Shown piece by piece: positions 17,161-26,983 of a stretch of DNA of 45,518 nt. The notes beneath the pieces are model-generated. The model was not told where the DNA came from, searched no databases, and saw nothing but the letters and a program-made list of their open reading frames with translations. Position numbers and translations under genes: made by a program. This stretch comes from Helcococcus sueciensis DSM 17243 (GTDB taxonomy: Bacteria > Bacillota > Clostridia > Tissierellales > Peptoniphilaceae), in NCBI RefSeq assembly GCF_000423145.1, contig NZ_AUHK01000017.1, forward strand, positions 1-45,518. Direction: 5' to 3'. The stretch's first letter is position 1; each line of letters opens with the position of its first letter.

Positions 17161-17911
17161 TTATATTTCTTTTAATAATTTTAAAGCTAAATACAACTTT
17201 CCAAGATCATGATTAGCACTATGGAGACCTTCAACTTCATAAGAACTCTCATTTAAAACATCACCTGCTTCCAGAAAGTTATAAAGCTCAAATCCATAAA
17301 AATCACAAGCCGCTTGAACACCTGCAAGCTCCATCTCTACTGCTATACATCCCTCAGACTTTCTCTTTGAGACAAGTCCACGAGTTTCACGAATCATAAC
17401 ATCTGTAGTCCATACCTTTCCCTTGGTATAGGGAGCCTTCTCCTTGATAACAAACTCTTCAAGTTTATCGTGATTTTTAATATCAAGGTAATCTGAAGGA
17501 GCTACATAATAATAAGATGCTCCCTCACCCCTATAAGCTTCTGTGGGGATAATGTACTTTCCAAAAGTCTTGTCTTTATCAAGGCTACCACAAGATCCAA
17601 ACATAATAAATTTATTTGCACCTGTAATCCAATTGACTTCTACACAATCTGTTGAGGCAAGGGCTGAACCAATCATTGTTAGGTAAAATGCAAATTCTTG
17701 ACCTTCAAAGCTACTTTTATATACTGCCCTTGATCCATTTGCAGCCTCTATATTACCAATTTCTTGGCATTCAAAGTTATCAAGTAAATAATCTAGAAGT
17801 TTTTTTGAAAATATTATCAAGCATTTTTCTGCAATGTGTTTTTTTTTCACCATAAAAGTCTTTTAGACTTATAACTGGCTCTGTGTCTTTATCAAAACTG
17901 TCTATTATCAT
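17161..17911 (-). pseudogene. Nucleoside phosphorylase, out of frame at an A9 run
   Basis: A PNP/UDP-family enzyme (COG2820-like) that would split nucleosides with phosphate. Core motifs are visible: MFGSCGSLDKD near residue 110, the ribose/base pocket segment GCIAVEMELAGVQAAC and EAGDVLNESSYE. The true start at 17911 (MIIDSFDKDTEPVISLKDFYGEKK) runs into a run of nine A (plus 17830-17838). With eight A the frame would join KKHIAEKCLIIFSKKLLDYL for a protein of about 249 residues. A start at the GTG/ATG near 17853 would remove the N-terminus. This is the same lesion type as in the YiiX-like gene. Confidence 0.8.
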
Positions 17912-17989
17912 AATTTTACCTATTAATTTATTTAACCTTTCAAATTTTTATTAATCTTTCTCATACTTCTTGCTAAATCTTCATTCAAC

Positions 17990-18045
17990 TAACTCTTTCC
18001 AATTTTGATAAGAACAACGGTCTCTGGTTTTCTTGGCATGATTCC
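17990..18045 (-). pseudogene. 5' scrap resembling the HNH gene start
   Basis: The minus strand reads MPRKPETVVLIKIGKS, sharing the MPRKP start and surrounding bases with the HNH gene at 12024. It stops after 16 codons. A duplicated phage fragment is the simplest reading. The rest of 17912-18246 is AT-rich without a supportable gene. Confidence 0.35.
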
Positions 18046-18246
18046 TTAATAAAAAGGTCCATGATTTTTCCCCACAGGATTATAGATGTTATTTGTTACT
18101 ATAAAAAAACATTTTTCAATATAAAAATCCTAGGCCATTTAATAACACCTTTTATTATTTTATTAATTTATTGTTGCGTAATTAAAATGTACAAGGAGGG
18201 TTTATGAATATATTATTAAATATTAAAAATTCTATTTTTTCATTTA

Positions 18247-19224
18247 TTAATGTTCTTGGTAATCCATACCAGATTCCCTATATTTTAAGACCCCATTTTT
18301 GGCATCTTCTAAAGTATCATAGCCAAAGAAATACTGAGTTAGTTTATGATTAGCTGGGACTTCTATCATTTCACCCCTATATATAGAACTTGCATATACT
18401 AAAGCTAAAGGATCTTGTCTAATTATAACCTGGTTGTATTCTTGGACATAGTATTTTGTCGATTTATTACCGTCTATATGATCGAAGTCGACTTGTAGGA
18501 TTTCATATACCTTGCTTTTTTCTTTTTTGTTTGTTACTAGACAGGTTAGAACACTCTTTGCCTGATAAGATGAAAGATTGCTATCGACTCCAAAGCTTTT
18601 AATTGACTTATCTAAATACCCCAGGCTCTTTTTTTCAAGCAAATCTAATGCTTCTTGGTCTAATAACTTTAAATCATATAGATATACTTCTAAACCTTTA
18701 ACCTTATAACTTTTATTTTTCTTAGAGAGTCTATATTTTTCAGATTCAGCTTCAACTATTACAGATTCTCCCTCAATAAGATTTGAGTGTTTATCCAGCC
18801 TATAGCCTATATTTGATGGGCTGATGTCATCATCCCCTATATCTTTTTTGATAATTTCTGCCTCGCCATCCCCTGTCATACCAGTAAACTTTACATCTAT
18901 ATATTCAAAAGGATCAACGAGTGGTCTTGAATTAAGCTCAAACGAAACTAAAATCCAACCGATTACTGAAAGTATTAAAACTACAAAGATAGTTGTAGCA
19001 AAGCCTGATAAGGTCGATCTTCTTTGATGCTGCCTTTTAGCTCTTAATTCTCCCTTTGTCTTAGCATATGATTCTTCTTCTACCATCCTGACATTGAACT
19101 CTTCATTCTTATCTTCAACAAGGATGGCCTCATATCCACAATATCGACATTTAACTCTGGTTTGCTTTTCATTTATATCTACTTTACCCCCACATTTAGG
19201 GCAAATTAATTCAATTTTATCCAT
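18247..19224 (-). CDS. Zinc-ribbon membrane protein, function unknown
   Basis: A 325-residue protein. The N-terminal zinc ribbon CPKCGG...CRYCGY spans residues 9-29, followed by a charged linker to about 68. A single membrane helix (GFATTIFVVLILSVIGWILVSF) spans 74-95, then comes a long extracellular part. The segment FEYIDVKFTGMTGDGEAEI resembles other zinc-ribbon surface proteins of Firmicutes, where a tandem module follows the helix. GGAGG lies 4 bases before the ATG. No partner gene is adjacent. Confidence 0.75.
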   Translation of the reverse strand: MDKIELICPKCGGKVDINEKQTRVKCRYCGYEAILVEDKNEEFNVRMVEEESYAKTKGELRAKRQHQRRSTLSGFATTIFVVLILSVIGWILVSFELNSRPLVDPFEYIDVKFTGMTGDGEAEIIKKDIGDDDISPSNIGYRLDKHSNLIEGESVIVEAESEKYRLSKKNKSYKVKGLEVYLYDLKLLDQEALDLLEKKSLGYLDKSIKSFGVDSNLSSYQAKSVLTCLVTNKKEKSKVYEILQVDFDHIDGNKSTKYYVQEYNQVIIRQDPLALVYASSIYRGEMIEVPANHKLTQYFFGYDTLEDAKNGVLKYRESGMDYQEH

Positions 19225-19412
19225 CGTCCCTCCTAGCCTATACTTATTTTATCAAATAAATAACAGTATTTGGGAAGGAAAAATGCATTTCACCCTATTT
19301 ATAGGTAAAATCCTTGTAAAATCTACATTATTTTATTTTTGAGTACACTTTCCTTTGATATCTCAATTTATTTTTAAAATCATTGGCATGTTTTTCTATA
19401 CTATGTCTTAAT

Positions 19413-19792
19413 TTAATTGTTGTATGAAAAATGGAAGGGTAGAATTTTAGCAGATTTAAAACTTTCGTAAAAGTGATTTGCATCTTCATTGGTGGCTCTT
19501 ATTAATCTAATTTCATCAATATTATGTACAACACAATCTCTAGTCATTTCATTAATATTTTCTTTAAAATCAAGAACATAAACCTTAAAATTTAATTTTT
19601 TTAAATGGCCTTATTCTTTTTTTGAATTGGTCTTGGTTCTCTTCCATGTCTTTTTGTTTCAATAAATTCAATCTTTGCTTTTGGCAGAAGTATTATCCTA
19701 TCTGGTATTCCTATCATTAATGGGGATGTAAATTTAAGACAAATCCCTCTATTCACTTTTATCTTATCAACTAAACTTGATTCTATCACCAT
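19413..19792 (-). pseudogene. Chimera of a phage VRR-NUC nuclease and a GNAT tail
   Basis: From 19792 the frame encodes a VRR-NUC nuclease start (MVIESSLVDKIKVNRG, then PDRIILLPKAKIEFIETKRHGREPRPIQ), ended early by a frameshift near 19605. In the shifted frame LKKLNFKVYVLDFKENI, the normal VRR-NUC end, runs directly into NEMTRDCVVHNIDEIRLIRATNEDANHF. That last part copies the C-terminus of the GNAT gene at 24485-24910. The fusion point is near 19555. VRR-NUC proteins are small phage nucleases. The product cannot be made as one protein. Confidence 0.75.
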
Positions 19793-20061
19793 TTTTTAAA
19801 TTGATATCTTCATGCTTTATAGTTATTGTGTGAAGATTTCTCCTATAACCTTCATATAAAGACAAATTTTAAATTTATGACTATATATTTAGCAAAACAA
19901 TAAATTCAGAAAAGGTATCATCATATTTATCATATTTAACATATTATTAAAATAAGGGATTAAAAAAGCGATAAATGTAAATCAATGATAACATTATAAA
20001 ACGTACTCGGAAGAAATTAGAAAAAAACGCAATAATCGTTGCTTACATTTATTAAAAATAC

Positions 20062-20130
20062 TTGACAAGATAAGTTTACAAGTGTAAACTTATTTTAAGT
20101 GTTAGGTCTACAATTGTAAACGATAAGGAG
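20062..20130 (+). promoter_or_regulatory. copY promoter, two cop boxes and ribosome site
   Basis: TTGACA (20062-20067) and TAAACT (20085-20090) are 17 bases apart. TACAAGTGTA (20077-20086) and TACAATTGTA (20109-20118) both fit the TACAnnTGTA cop box bound by CopY repressors; the first covers the spacer and -10. AAGGAG at 20125-20130 serves copY. Copper should release CopY and open the operon. Confidence 0.9.
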
Positions 20131-20139
20131 AGAAAGACA

Positions 20140-20595
20140 ATGGGTGTAATAGCATATAATACTTATATCACAGATGCTGAATGGGAGGTCATGCGTGTAG
20201 TTTGGTCAAATGATCGAGTAACTAGTAAAAAAGTCATCTCCATATTGCAAGAAAAAATGGACTGGACACAATCCACTATCAAAACGATTTTAGGTCGATT
20301 AGTTGAAAAAGGCGTACTAAATACAAAGAAAGAAGGTAGAAAGTTTATTTACACTGCCAATATTGAAGAGAAAGAAGCCGTAAGGGATTATGCAGAAGAT
20401 ATTTTTAACCGTATTTGCAATAAGAAAGTCGGAAATGTAATAGGAAGCATCATTGAAGATTATGTTTTAAGCTTCGATGATATAGATCGACTAGAAAAAA
20501 TATTAGAGATGAAAAAATCTTCCGCAGTAGAAGAAGTGGATTGCAATTGTCCAGAAGGACAATGCCAATGTCATTTACATCATCATTACGAATAA
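20140..20595 (+). CDS. copY: CopY-type copper-responsive repressor
   Basis: A 151-residue BlaI/MecI/CopY-family repressor. A winged helix (TDAEWEVMRVVWSNDRVTSKKVISILQEKMDWTQSTIKTILGRL) leads to a dimerization region. The metal motif CNCPEGQCQC (CxCx4CxC) near residue 138 is the hallmark of CopY; the motif binds Zn(II) or Cu(I). A His-rich end HLHHHYE follows. It represses its own operon through the two cop boxes upstream and lies 13 bases ahead of copB. Codon use is less AT-biased than the neighbours, consistent with recent transfer from lactic-acid bacteria or staphylococci. Confidence 0.95.
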   Translation: MGVIAYNTYITDAEWEVMRVVWSNDRVTSKKVISILQEKMDWTQSTIKTILGRLVEKGVLNTKKEGRKFIYTANIEEKEAVRDYAEDIFNRICNKKVGNVIGSIIEDYVLSFDDIDRLEKILEMKKSSAVEEVDCNCPEGQCQCHLHHHYE

Positions 20596-20608
20596 GGAGG
20601 AATTTAAA

Positions 20609-22729
20609 ATGAACAATAACAACAAACATTCATCCCACAGTAACCATAATCATGGCGACATGGATCATTCAAAACATGAGCACGTAAGCACGGAAGAACA
20701 TGGAGAGCATAAGAATCAACATCAAGAACATCATGCTGGGCATGATCACAGCGGGCACAATGGGCATGATCACAGCGGACACAGTGGACATGACCACCAT
20801 CATCACGGTAACTTTAAGGAACTTTTCTTAAAATCATTGCCAATAGGAATCATTATTATGCTCTTATCCCCTATGGCTGGGTTTGACCTACCATTCCAGT
20901 TTACTTTTCCATATTCTGATATTGTAGTAGCTATTTTATCTACTATATTAATTATTTATGGTGGACGTCCATTCTATCAAGGGGCAGTTGACGAATTTAA
21001 ACAAAAAGAACCTGGAATGATGGCTCTCGTTTCTTTAGGTTTAAGTGTTTCATATTTATATAGTATTTATACTGTAATAGCAAGCTACGTAATGGGTGAA
21101 CACGTGATGGACTTTTTCTTTGAATTTGCTTCATTACTATTAATCATGCTATTAGGTCACTGGATTGAGATGAAAGCTATTGGAGAAGCAGGAGACGCAC
21201 AAGCAGAATTAGCTAAGTTAGTGCCGAAAGATGCTCATGTAGTATTAGATGACGATTCAATAGAAACACGACCAGTTGCTGACTTAAAGGTAGGTGATTT
21301 AATTCGTGTTCAAGCCGGAGAAAATGTGCCGGCAGACGGGATTATCGAGCGTGGCGAATCACGTTTAAATGAAGCTCTTCTAACTGGGGAGTCAAAAGCA
21401 GTAAAAAAAGGCCCTGGCGATGAAGTAATCGGAGGCTCAACAAATGGAGAAGGGGTTCTTTATATTAAAGTGAATGAGACAGGTGATCAATCCTTCATCT
21501 CTCAAGTTCAGAATTTAATCAGCCAAGCTCAAAGTCAGCCTTCCAGAGCAGAAAATATTGCGCAAAAGGTTGCAGGATGGCTCTTCTATATTGCAATCAT
21601 TGTCGCACTAATAGCTTTTGTAGTATGGACGCTTATAGCGGACATCCCAACGGCAGTAAAATTTGCTATCACAACATTAGTTATAGCTTGTCCTCACGCT
21701 TTGGGTCTAGCTATTCCATTGGTTACCGCTCGTAGCACAAGCTTAGGAGCTAGCCGTGGCCTACTAGTAAAAGACCGCCAAGCCTTAGAAATAGCTCAAG
21801 ATGCAGATGTGATGATTTTAGATAAGACAGGTACTTTAACAACAGGTGAGTTTAAAGTATTAAATGTTGAACTTTTTAATAACAAATATAATAAAGAGGA
21901 AATCATTGCCTTACTGGCAGGTATTGAAGGAGGCTCTAGCCACCCGATTGCTCAATCAATTATAAGCTTCGCCGACCAAGAAGGTATAAGTCCAGTATCT
22001 TTTGATTCAATTGATGTGATTTCCGGTGCTGGCGTAGAAGGCAAAGCCAAGGGCCATAGTTACCAATTAATCAGCCAAAAAGCATATGGACGTAATCTAG
22101 ATATGGATATTCCAAAAGGAGCAACCCTCAGTGTCTTAGTAGAAAACGATGATGCTATTGGTGCTGTAGCTTTAGGGGATGAATTAAAAGCAACCAGTAA
22201 AGAGTTAATAGAAGCTCTTAAAAAGAACAATATTCAACCAATTATGGCAACAGGTGATAATGAAAAAGCAGCTCAAGGAGCGGCAGAAGACTTAGGGATT
22301 GAATATAGATCAAATCAATCTCCACAAGACAAATATGAGTTAGTAAAAACACTTAAAGAAGAAGGAAAAAAAGTTATCATGGTAGGTGACGGTGTCAATG
22401 ATGCCCCTTCTCTTGCCTTGGCAGATGTTGGTATAGCTGTAGGTGCAGGAACCCAAGTGGCATTAGATTCAGCTGATGTCATCTTGACTCAATCTGATCC
22501 AGGAGATATTGAATCATTTATTGAATTAGCACACAAAACAACTCGTAAAATGAAACAAAACCTCTTTTGGGGAGCTGGTTATAACTTTATAGCTATTCCT
22601 CTAGCTGCTGGAATTTTGGCCCCTTTTGGCTTCACATTAAGTCCTGCAGTAGGAGCAATTCTAATGTCTGTGTCAACAGTCTTAGTTGCAATTAATGCTA
22701 TTTTATTAAGATTAGATCCGAAAAAATGA
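20609..22729 (+). CDS. copB: CopB-type copper-exporting P1B ATPase
   Basis: A 706-residue membrane ATPase. The first 67 residues form a His-rich metal-binding tail in place of an HMA domain. The membrane motif CPH (361-363) marks the P1B-3 (CopB) class. Other motifs are TGES (259-262), DKTGT with the phosphorylated Asp (405-409), SHP near 449 and GDGVNDAP near 593. It exports copper, perhaps also silver, from the cytoplasm. An AAGGAGG site lies before the ATG. It is intact and full-length, with the same foreign-looking composition as copY. Confidence 0.95.
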   Translation: MNNNNKHSSHSNHNHGDMDHSKHEHVSTEEHGEHKNQHQEHHAGHDHSGHNGHDHSGHSGHDHHHHGNFKELFLKSLPIGIIIMLLSPMAGFDLPFQFTFPYSDIVVAILSTILIIYGGRPFYQGAVDEFKQKEPGMMALVSLGLSVSYLYSIYTVIASYVMGEHVMDFFFEFASLLLIMLLGHWIEMKAIGEAGDAQAELAKLVPKDAHVVLDDDSIETRPVADLKVGDLIRVQAGENVPADGIIERGESRLNEALLTGESKAVKKGPGDEVIGGSTNGEGVLYIKVNETGDQSFISQVQNLISQAQSQPSRAENIAQKVAGWLFYIAIIVALIAFVVWTLIADIPTAVKFAITTLVIACPHALGLAIPLVTARSTSLGASRGLLVKDRQALEIAQDADVMILDKTGTLTTGEFKVLNVELFNNKYNKEEIIALLAGIEGGSSHPIAQSIISFADQEGISPVSFDSIDVISGAGVEGKAKGHSYQLISQKAYGRNLDMDIPKGATLSVLVENDDAIGAVALGDELKATSKELIEALKKNNIQPIMATGDNEKAAQGAAEDLGIEYRSNQSPQDKYELVKTLKEEGKKVIMVGDGVNDAPSLALADVGIAVGAGTQVALDSADVILTQSDPGDIESFIELAHKTTRKMKQNLFWGAGYNFIAIPLAAGILAPFGFTLSPAVGAILMSVSTVLVAINAILLRLDPKK

Positions 22730-22820
22730 CAATTAACAGATCGAATGATTGAAACTCCTTAAAGTATCAAGATACAATAGTTTTACAGGATAAAAAGAGA
22801 TGTAAGTACTGGCTCTTTGT

Positions 22821-22868
22821 AAAATCGTGTTGGTAGAAGTAGACGATTTTTCTACCAACACGATTTTT
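22821..22868 (+). terminator. Strong terminator after copB
   Basis: An 18-base perfect stem (22821-22838 with 22850-22867) closes an 11-base loop and ends in TTTTT. It ends the copper operon. The preceding GGCTCTTTGTAAAATCG resembles the end of ISL3-family elements, so it may be a leftover IS tip carried with the operon; that part is uncertain. Confidence 0.85.
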
Positions 22869-22963
22869 AATTTATTATAGAACTAATTTCTTTTAATATC
22901 CTAAAAGCCACCTATTTCGACAGTTTTATAGCTTGTTATTCTATTTTCTTGACATCATTACTA

Positions 22964-23340
22964 GAGCCTCCGCCGTAGCTTTCACCAAGTAATGCTTAAC
23001 TGTAGACCCAATTCCCGTAGGGAATTGTTGGTCGAAGTTATACATGCAGCTCCCAAATCTATGATTTGGTGAGCGTGTCGTATACTCAATCTCATTTCAT
23101 TGGGAAAACTTGGCATACCCATAGGGCACAAGTGAGACCTACCTCTGCTTCGCATCGATTAGCTTCGCTAATCACGTGATAGCAGGATTAGGGCTTCACC
23201 GAGTAGGGGACACATTTGCTATTGCTTCACTTCACTTTGTTCGTGAAAGCAATGCAACTGCCTCCACGTGCCTCGAGTCGACACCATGGATAAAAAGCCC
23301 ATTTTTACGTTTCAGCAAACATATCAAGTTTTTTGTTCTG
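22964..23340. repeat. Mosaic repeat, copy A
   Basis: Modules in order: M1 (22964-23152, from GAGCCTCCGCCG to CTCTGCTTC), M2 (23153-23198, hairpin GATTAGC/GCTAATC then ATCACGTGAT, ending TTAGGGCTTCA), M3 (23199-23296, a long imperfect hairpin around TTCGTGAAAGCAATG, then CTCGAGTCGAC), and one CAAACATATCAA unit (23316-23327). M1 holds short stems at AATTCCC/GGGAATT and CAAATC/GATTTG. It abuts the stop of the RhuM-like gene. No protein reading fits all copies. Confidence 0.75.
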
Positions 23341-23341
23341 T

Positions 23342-24355
23342 TTAGTCCTTAATACTATTTATCTTCTTTGTAAACGCATCAAAATCAGAGTTAATATTTT
23401 GTGTCTTATTAAATATATCATATTCCTTTGCTGCTTTATCTTTAGCAGTTTTTGAAGAAATACTTCCTTTATTATTATCTGGAAGTACTTCATATCTTCT
23501 AAATTCTAAGAATTCATTGATACTTTGTGAGAACTCCTGCATTGTGAAAGTATTTTCTCTCTCTAACAAGTCTTCAATATAATCAAAGTAACCTGAAACA
23601 TTTCTCTCCAATGCTTTGATTTCTTTTTCTGTAAGATAATTTTTTGCAACATAAGCATCCGACTTCAAAATCCTTCCATCTGGAGCTGACTTCCAAGTTT
23701 TTAGTCCCATATTTTCTTTGGTATGGTCTGCTGATGTGTTAATAATCTCGGCTGCTGTCTTACCAGTTATTGCATAATGAAACTTGTTTTGGACCATAGC
23801 ATAGAAATTCCTAGTAATTTGAGATTTTTTATCATAATCAATTGAAACTTCAGCAAAAATATCGGTGATTTGTTGCCAAATTCTTCTTTCACTAGCCCTA
23901 ATAGACCTAACACGTTCTATTAATTCTTTAAAGTAGTCTTTTCCAAAAGACTTTCCATTCTTTAACATTTCATCATTTAGTACAAAGCCTTTTATTATGT
24001 ATTCTCTTAGGGTAGTGGTTGCCCAAATTCTGAATTTAGTAGCTTTTTTTGAGTTTACTCTATAGCCAACGGCGATGATGGCATCAAGGTTATAGAAATT
24101 GGTTAAGGTAGTTTGAGTTTTCCCCTTAATTGCGCCATGTTGAGTGGTATTTGCAATTTTTGCAATAACCACTTTTTCATCAAGCTCTTCTTCCTCAAAA
24201 ATATTTGAAAGATGCCTACTAATCGTTGAAATATTAACTTCAAACAATTCAGCCATCGATTTTTGAGTAAGCCAAAATGTCTCGTCACTGTAAACTACAT
24301 CAACTGAAATATTCTTATCATCTTCTCTATATAAAATAATCTTATCTTTTTCCAT
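23342..24355 (-). CDS. RhuM-family phage-type regulator
   Basis: A 337-residue protein of the virulence RhuM family (Fic/DOC-associated, phage antirepressor-like). The N-terminal DNA-binding part is FWLTQKSMAELFEVNISTISRHLSNIFEEEEL near residue 25. The conserved core is FYNLDAIIAVGYRVNSKKATKFRIWATTTLREYIIKGF near 85, and a C-terminal helical segment bears DKAAKEYDIFNK. The start at 24355 has AAGGAG 6 bases before it. An SOS-like box lies in the promoter at 24405-24416. Family members occur in pathogenicity islands and prophages. The exact role is unknown. Confidence 0.85.
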   Translation of the reverse strand: MEKDKIILYREDDKNISVDVVYSDETFWLTQKSMAELFEVNISTISRHLSNIFEEEELDEKVVIAKIANTTQHGAIKGKTQTTLTNFYNLDAIIAVGYRVNSKKATKFRIWATTTLREYIIKGFVLNDEMLKNGKSFGKDYFKELIERVRSIRASERRIWQQITDIFAEVSIDYDKKSQITRNFYAMVQNKFHYAITGKTAAEIINTSADHTKENMGLKTWKSAPDGRILKSDAYVAKNYLTEKEIKALERNVSGYFDYIEDLLERENTFTMQEFSQSINEFLEFRRYEVLPDNNKGSISSKTAKDKAAKEYDIFNKTQNINSDFDAFTKKINSIKD

Positions 24356-24404
24356 ATTTTTCTCCTTATTTTGTATTGAAGCTATCAAGATAATTGTAGC
24401 ATAA

Positions 24405-24416
24405 AAACATTTGTTC
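24405..24416. promoter_or_regulatory. SOS-like box ahead of the RhuM-like gene
   Basis: GAACAAATGTTT on the minus strand fits the Gram-positive LexA site pattern GAAC-N4-GTTC with one mismatch and lies about 50 bases before the start. The same 12 bases occur ahead of the KilA-N gene at 29492-29503. Confidence 0.5.
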
Positions 24417-24426
24417 TTATACAAAA

Positions 24427-24460
24427 ATAAGCCCTCAGACTTCACTCTGTAGGCTTATTA
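24427..24460 (-). terminator. Terminator after the GNAT gene
   Basis: AATAAGCC and GGCTTATT pair, with an inner CAGA/TCTG stem, between the GNAT stop and the RhuM promoter. An AT-rich end follows on the minus strand. Confidence 0.65.
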
Positions 24461-24484
24461 AAATAACGTATAAAAATGGAACTT

Positions 24485-24910
24485 CTAGCTTTTTACACCT
24501 TTAAAACTTTCATAAAATTGATTTGCATTTTCATTTGTGGCTCTTATTAATCTAATTTCATCAATATTATGTTCAACACAATCTCTGGTCATTTGATTAA
24601 ATAATTGTTTTGCTATTCCGTTATTTCTATTCTCCGGTAATACATATAACCAATCAACATAACATATTCTATATCCATCTTGAAAACAAGAATAAAAATG
24701 ATATTCTATTCTTCCGACAACTTTATCTTCATACATAGCCAATATTGAAGTACTTCTTTTTGTTAATTCATCATCTAATCTTTCATAAAGTTCTTCTTTA
24801 TTTACATCTGATGAACACATAAGTTCTGGTTCCAATTTAATAGCCAATAATAAATAATCAAAATACTTATTAAAATTATCTTTGTTTAGCTTTGCAAAAG
24901 TATATTCCAT
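24485..24910 (-). CDS. GNAT-family N-acetyltransferase
   Basis: A 141-residue acetyltransferase. The acetyl-CoA site is in VDWLYVLPENRNNGIAKQLFNQMTRDC near residue 85, where RNNGIA is the Q/RxxGxG/A loop, followed by IRLIRATNENANQFYESF. The start is the ATG at 24910 (MEYTFAK), with AGG upstream. The C-terminus ends soon after FYESFKG, a little short for the family. The substrate is unknown. Its 3' third is duplicated in the chimeric pseudogene at 19413. Confidence 0.8.
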   Translation of the reverse strand: MEYTFAKLNKDNFNKYFDYLLLAIKLEPELMCSSDVNKEELYERLDDELTKRSTSILAMYEDKVVGRIEYHFYSCFQDGYRICYVDWLYVLPENRNNGIAKQLFNQMTRDCVEHNIDEIRLIRATNENANQFYESFKGVKS

Positions 24911-24951
24911 AATTCGCCTCATCGATATCAATTGAACTTATATATTTATTT

Positions 24952-25437
24952 TTAATACCTTTCATCGGTAATGATATGACGAACTCCGATATGATTAGAT
25001 TGAAGGTATTCTTTCATAAAAGAAGGATAGGCATTATATTTTTCAAGCTCATCAATTGTTATCCAGTGCATAGACTCTTTTACCCCACCCTTAGTAAGAC
25101 TCTGGCTATTAAGATCCTTATTGCCCTTTGGTTTCATCATGTAATAAAAGGCAATCTCATGGCAATCGACGCCTATTAAATCAGAACTTCCAACAAAGAA
25201 ATTCTCATGTATCACGGCAAGATGGTCTACCTCATATTCAACACCTGTTTCCTCAAAAACTTCCCTTTTTACAGCTTCTTCCGATGTTTCTCCTAAATGA
25301 ACTCCTCCACCTATGGAGTAGTAATAATCATCAACGTCATTTCCCGCAAACAATACGCAATTATCTTCGACTATAATTGCTGCAGCCCTATATCTGAACC
25401 ACTTATTTTCTTTTCTAAAACCACAATCATGCTCCAC
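24952..25437 (-). CDS. Nudix hydrolase
   Basis: A 161-residue Nudix protein. The box GGVHLGETSEEAVKREVFEETGV near residue 45 has the Gx5Ex7REVxEExG pattern that binds the metal for cleaving nucleoside-diphosphate-linked compounds. The rest matches short MutT-like enzymes (RAAAIIVEDNCVLFAG near 17, VDCHEIAFYYMM near 90). It lies 41 bases upstream of the GNAT gene on the same strand and is probably co-transcribed. The substrate cannot be told. Confidence 0.9.
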   Translation of the reverse strand: MEHDCGFRKENKWFRYRAAAIIVEDNCVLFAGNDVDDYYYSIGGGVHLGETSEEAVKREVFEETGVEYEVDHLAVIHENFFVGSSDLIGVDCHEIAFYYMMKPKGNKDLNSQSLTKGGVKESMHWITIDELEKYNAYPSFMKEYLQSNHIGVRHIITDERY

Positions 25438-25494
25438 ATTTATCTCCTTTAAAATCTAATTTATCTTATCTAATATCTCATTCTTCCCATTAAT

Positions 25495-25576
25495 CTATTT
25501 GCTATTGTTTCATCTCACTTTGTTCGTGAAAGCAATGCAACTGCCTCCACGTGGATTGAGTGGTCAGTATGGATAA
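25495..25576. repeat. Mosaic repeat, copy E (M3 only)
   Basis: Only the M3 hairpin module is present (TTTGCTATTGTTTCA... to TGGATAAAA), with the ending altered to CACGTGGATTGAGTGG. It lies about 60 bases upstream of the Nudix gene. The following 25577-25936 is AT-rich with no supportable gene. Confidence 0.65.
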
Positions 25577-25936
25577 AATTTAATATTTTAAGTAATCGTC
25601 GTATATGAGAATATATTCATAAATATATTTATTATGTTTTAAATTATCTCTAAATTAAAATTTACTTATAATGTATAATTATTATTTGTATAAATAAAAT
25701 ACCATAAATATAGTATACAAGATTTATCGAAATTTATTTATTATTTTTGGTTTTGCTAACACATAGTCTTTTAAGTGTTCTTCAAATAAAACTTCTTTTT
25801 TCTTATCCAGTTTTTCTATTCGCATAATTTACATGCCATATAACAGGCAAGAAAATAACACTTATTTTCAACATTTTACACAATTCTTGCTTCTCATATT
25901 CCTTGGTACATATAAGAAAGTTTAAGTAAACAAAAA

Positions 25937-25967
25937 AGACCTACTAAAGATTTACTTTAATAGGTCT
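25937..25967 (-). terminator. Terminator after cadD
   Basis: AGACCTACTAAAG (25937-25949) pairs with CTTTAATAGGTCT (25955-25967) with one mismatch. A T run follows on the minus strand (the A6 at 25932-25937). Confidence 0.75.
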
Positions 25968-25986
25968 GAAATATAAAACTAGACTA

Positions 25987-26610
<624 letters not shown>

Positions 26611-26673
26611 ATTTAATTTTTATAGACAATCAAAATTGATTGCACACACATTGTGCCATGGCAGTTGCCAATG

Positions 26674-26708
<35 letters not shown>

Positions 26709-26731
26709 TCTTTCTTTTAAGTATTATTTAA

Positions 26732-26760
26732 ACTCTACTTAAATTATCAAATTTTGTCAA
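26732..26760 (-). promoter_or_regulatory. Likely cadD promoter
   Basis: On the minus strand TTGACA (26755-26760) and TAGAGT (26732-26737) are 17 bases apart, about 140 bases before the gene. A small hairpin near 26657-26675 (CCATGGCA/TGCCAATGG) lies in the leader. Confidence 0.5.
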
Positions 26761-26983
26761 GTATAATAATAGATATCCACTCGAACTACGAAGATTGTAT
26801 ATACATAAGATTAGATAGAACAAAAATTATTTAACTAATATTGAATCATCTCATTCACTATTTTAAAAGCTGCGTAGTCTTTTAATAAAAAATTAGTCAG
26901 ATAATTATCTAGTTCAAACTTCATAAACTTGTTAATTTCAAGCTATTTCGAACCCTTAGACACCCATTCCCTTGGTCGTATCT

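Noticed and set aside
18204-18353. Plus-strand frame of 49 codons with an excellent AAGGAGGG site
   Set aside because: Its second half is antisense to the end of the zinc-ribbon gene and shows no family; at most the 5' scrap of a lost gene.
22811-22868. ISL3-family element end after copB
   Set aside because: Only a tip-like sequence is present, with no transposase or second end; the perfect stem is explained as a terminator.
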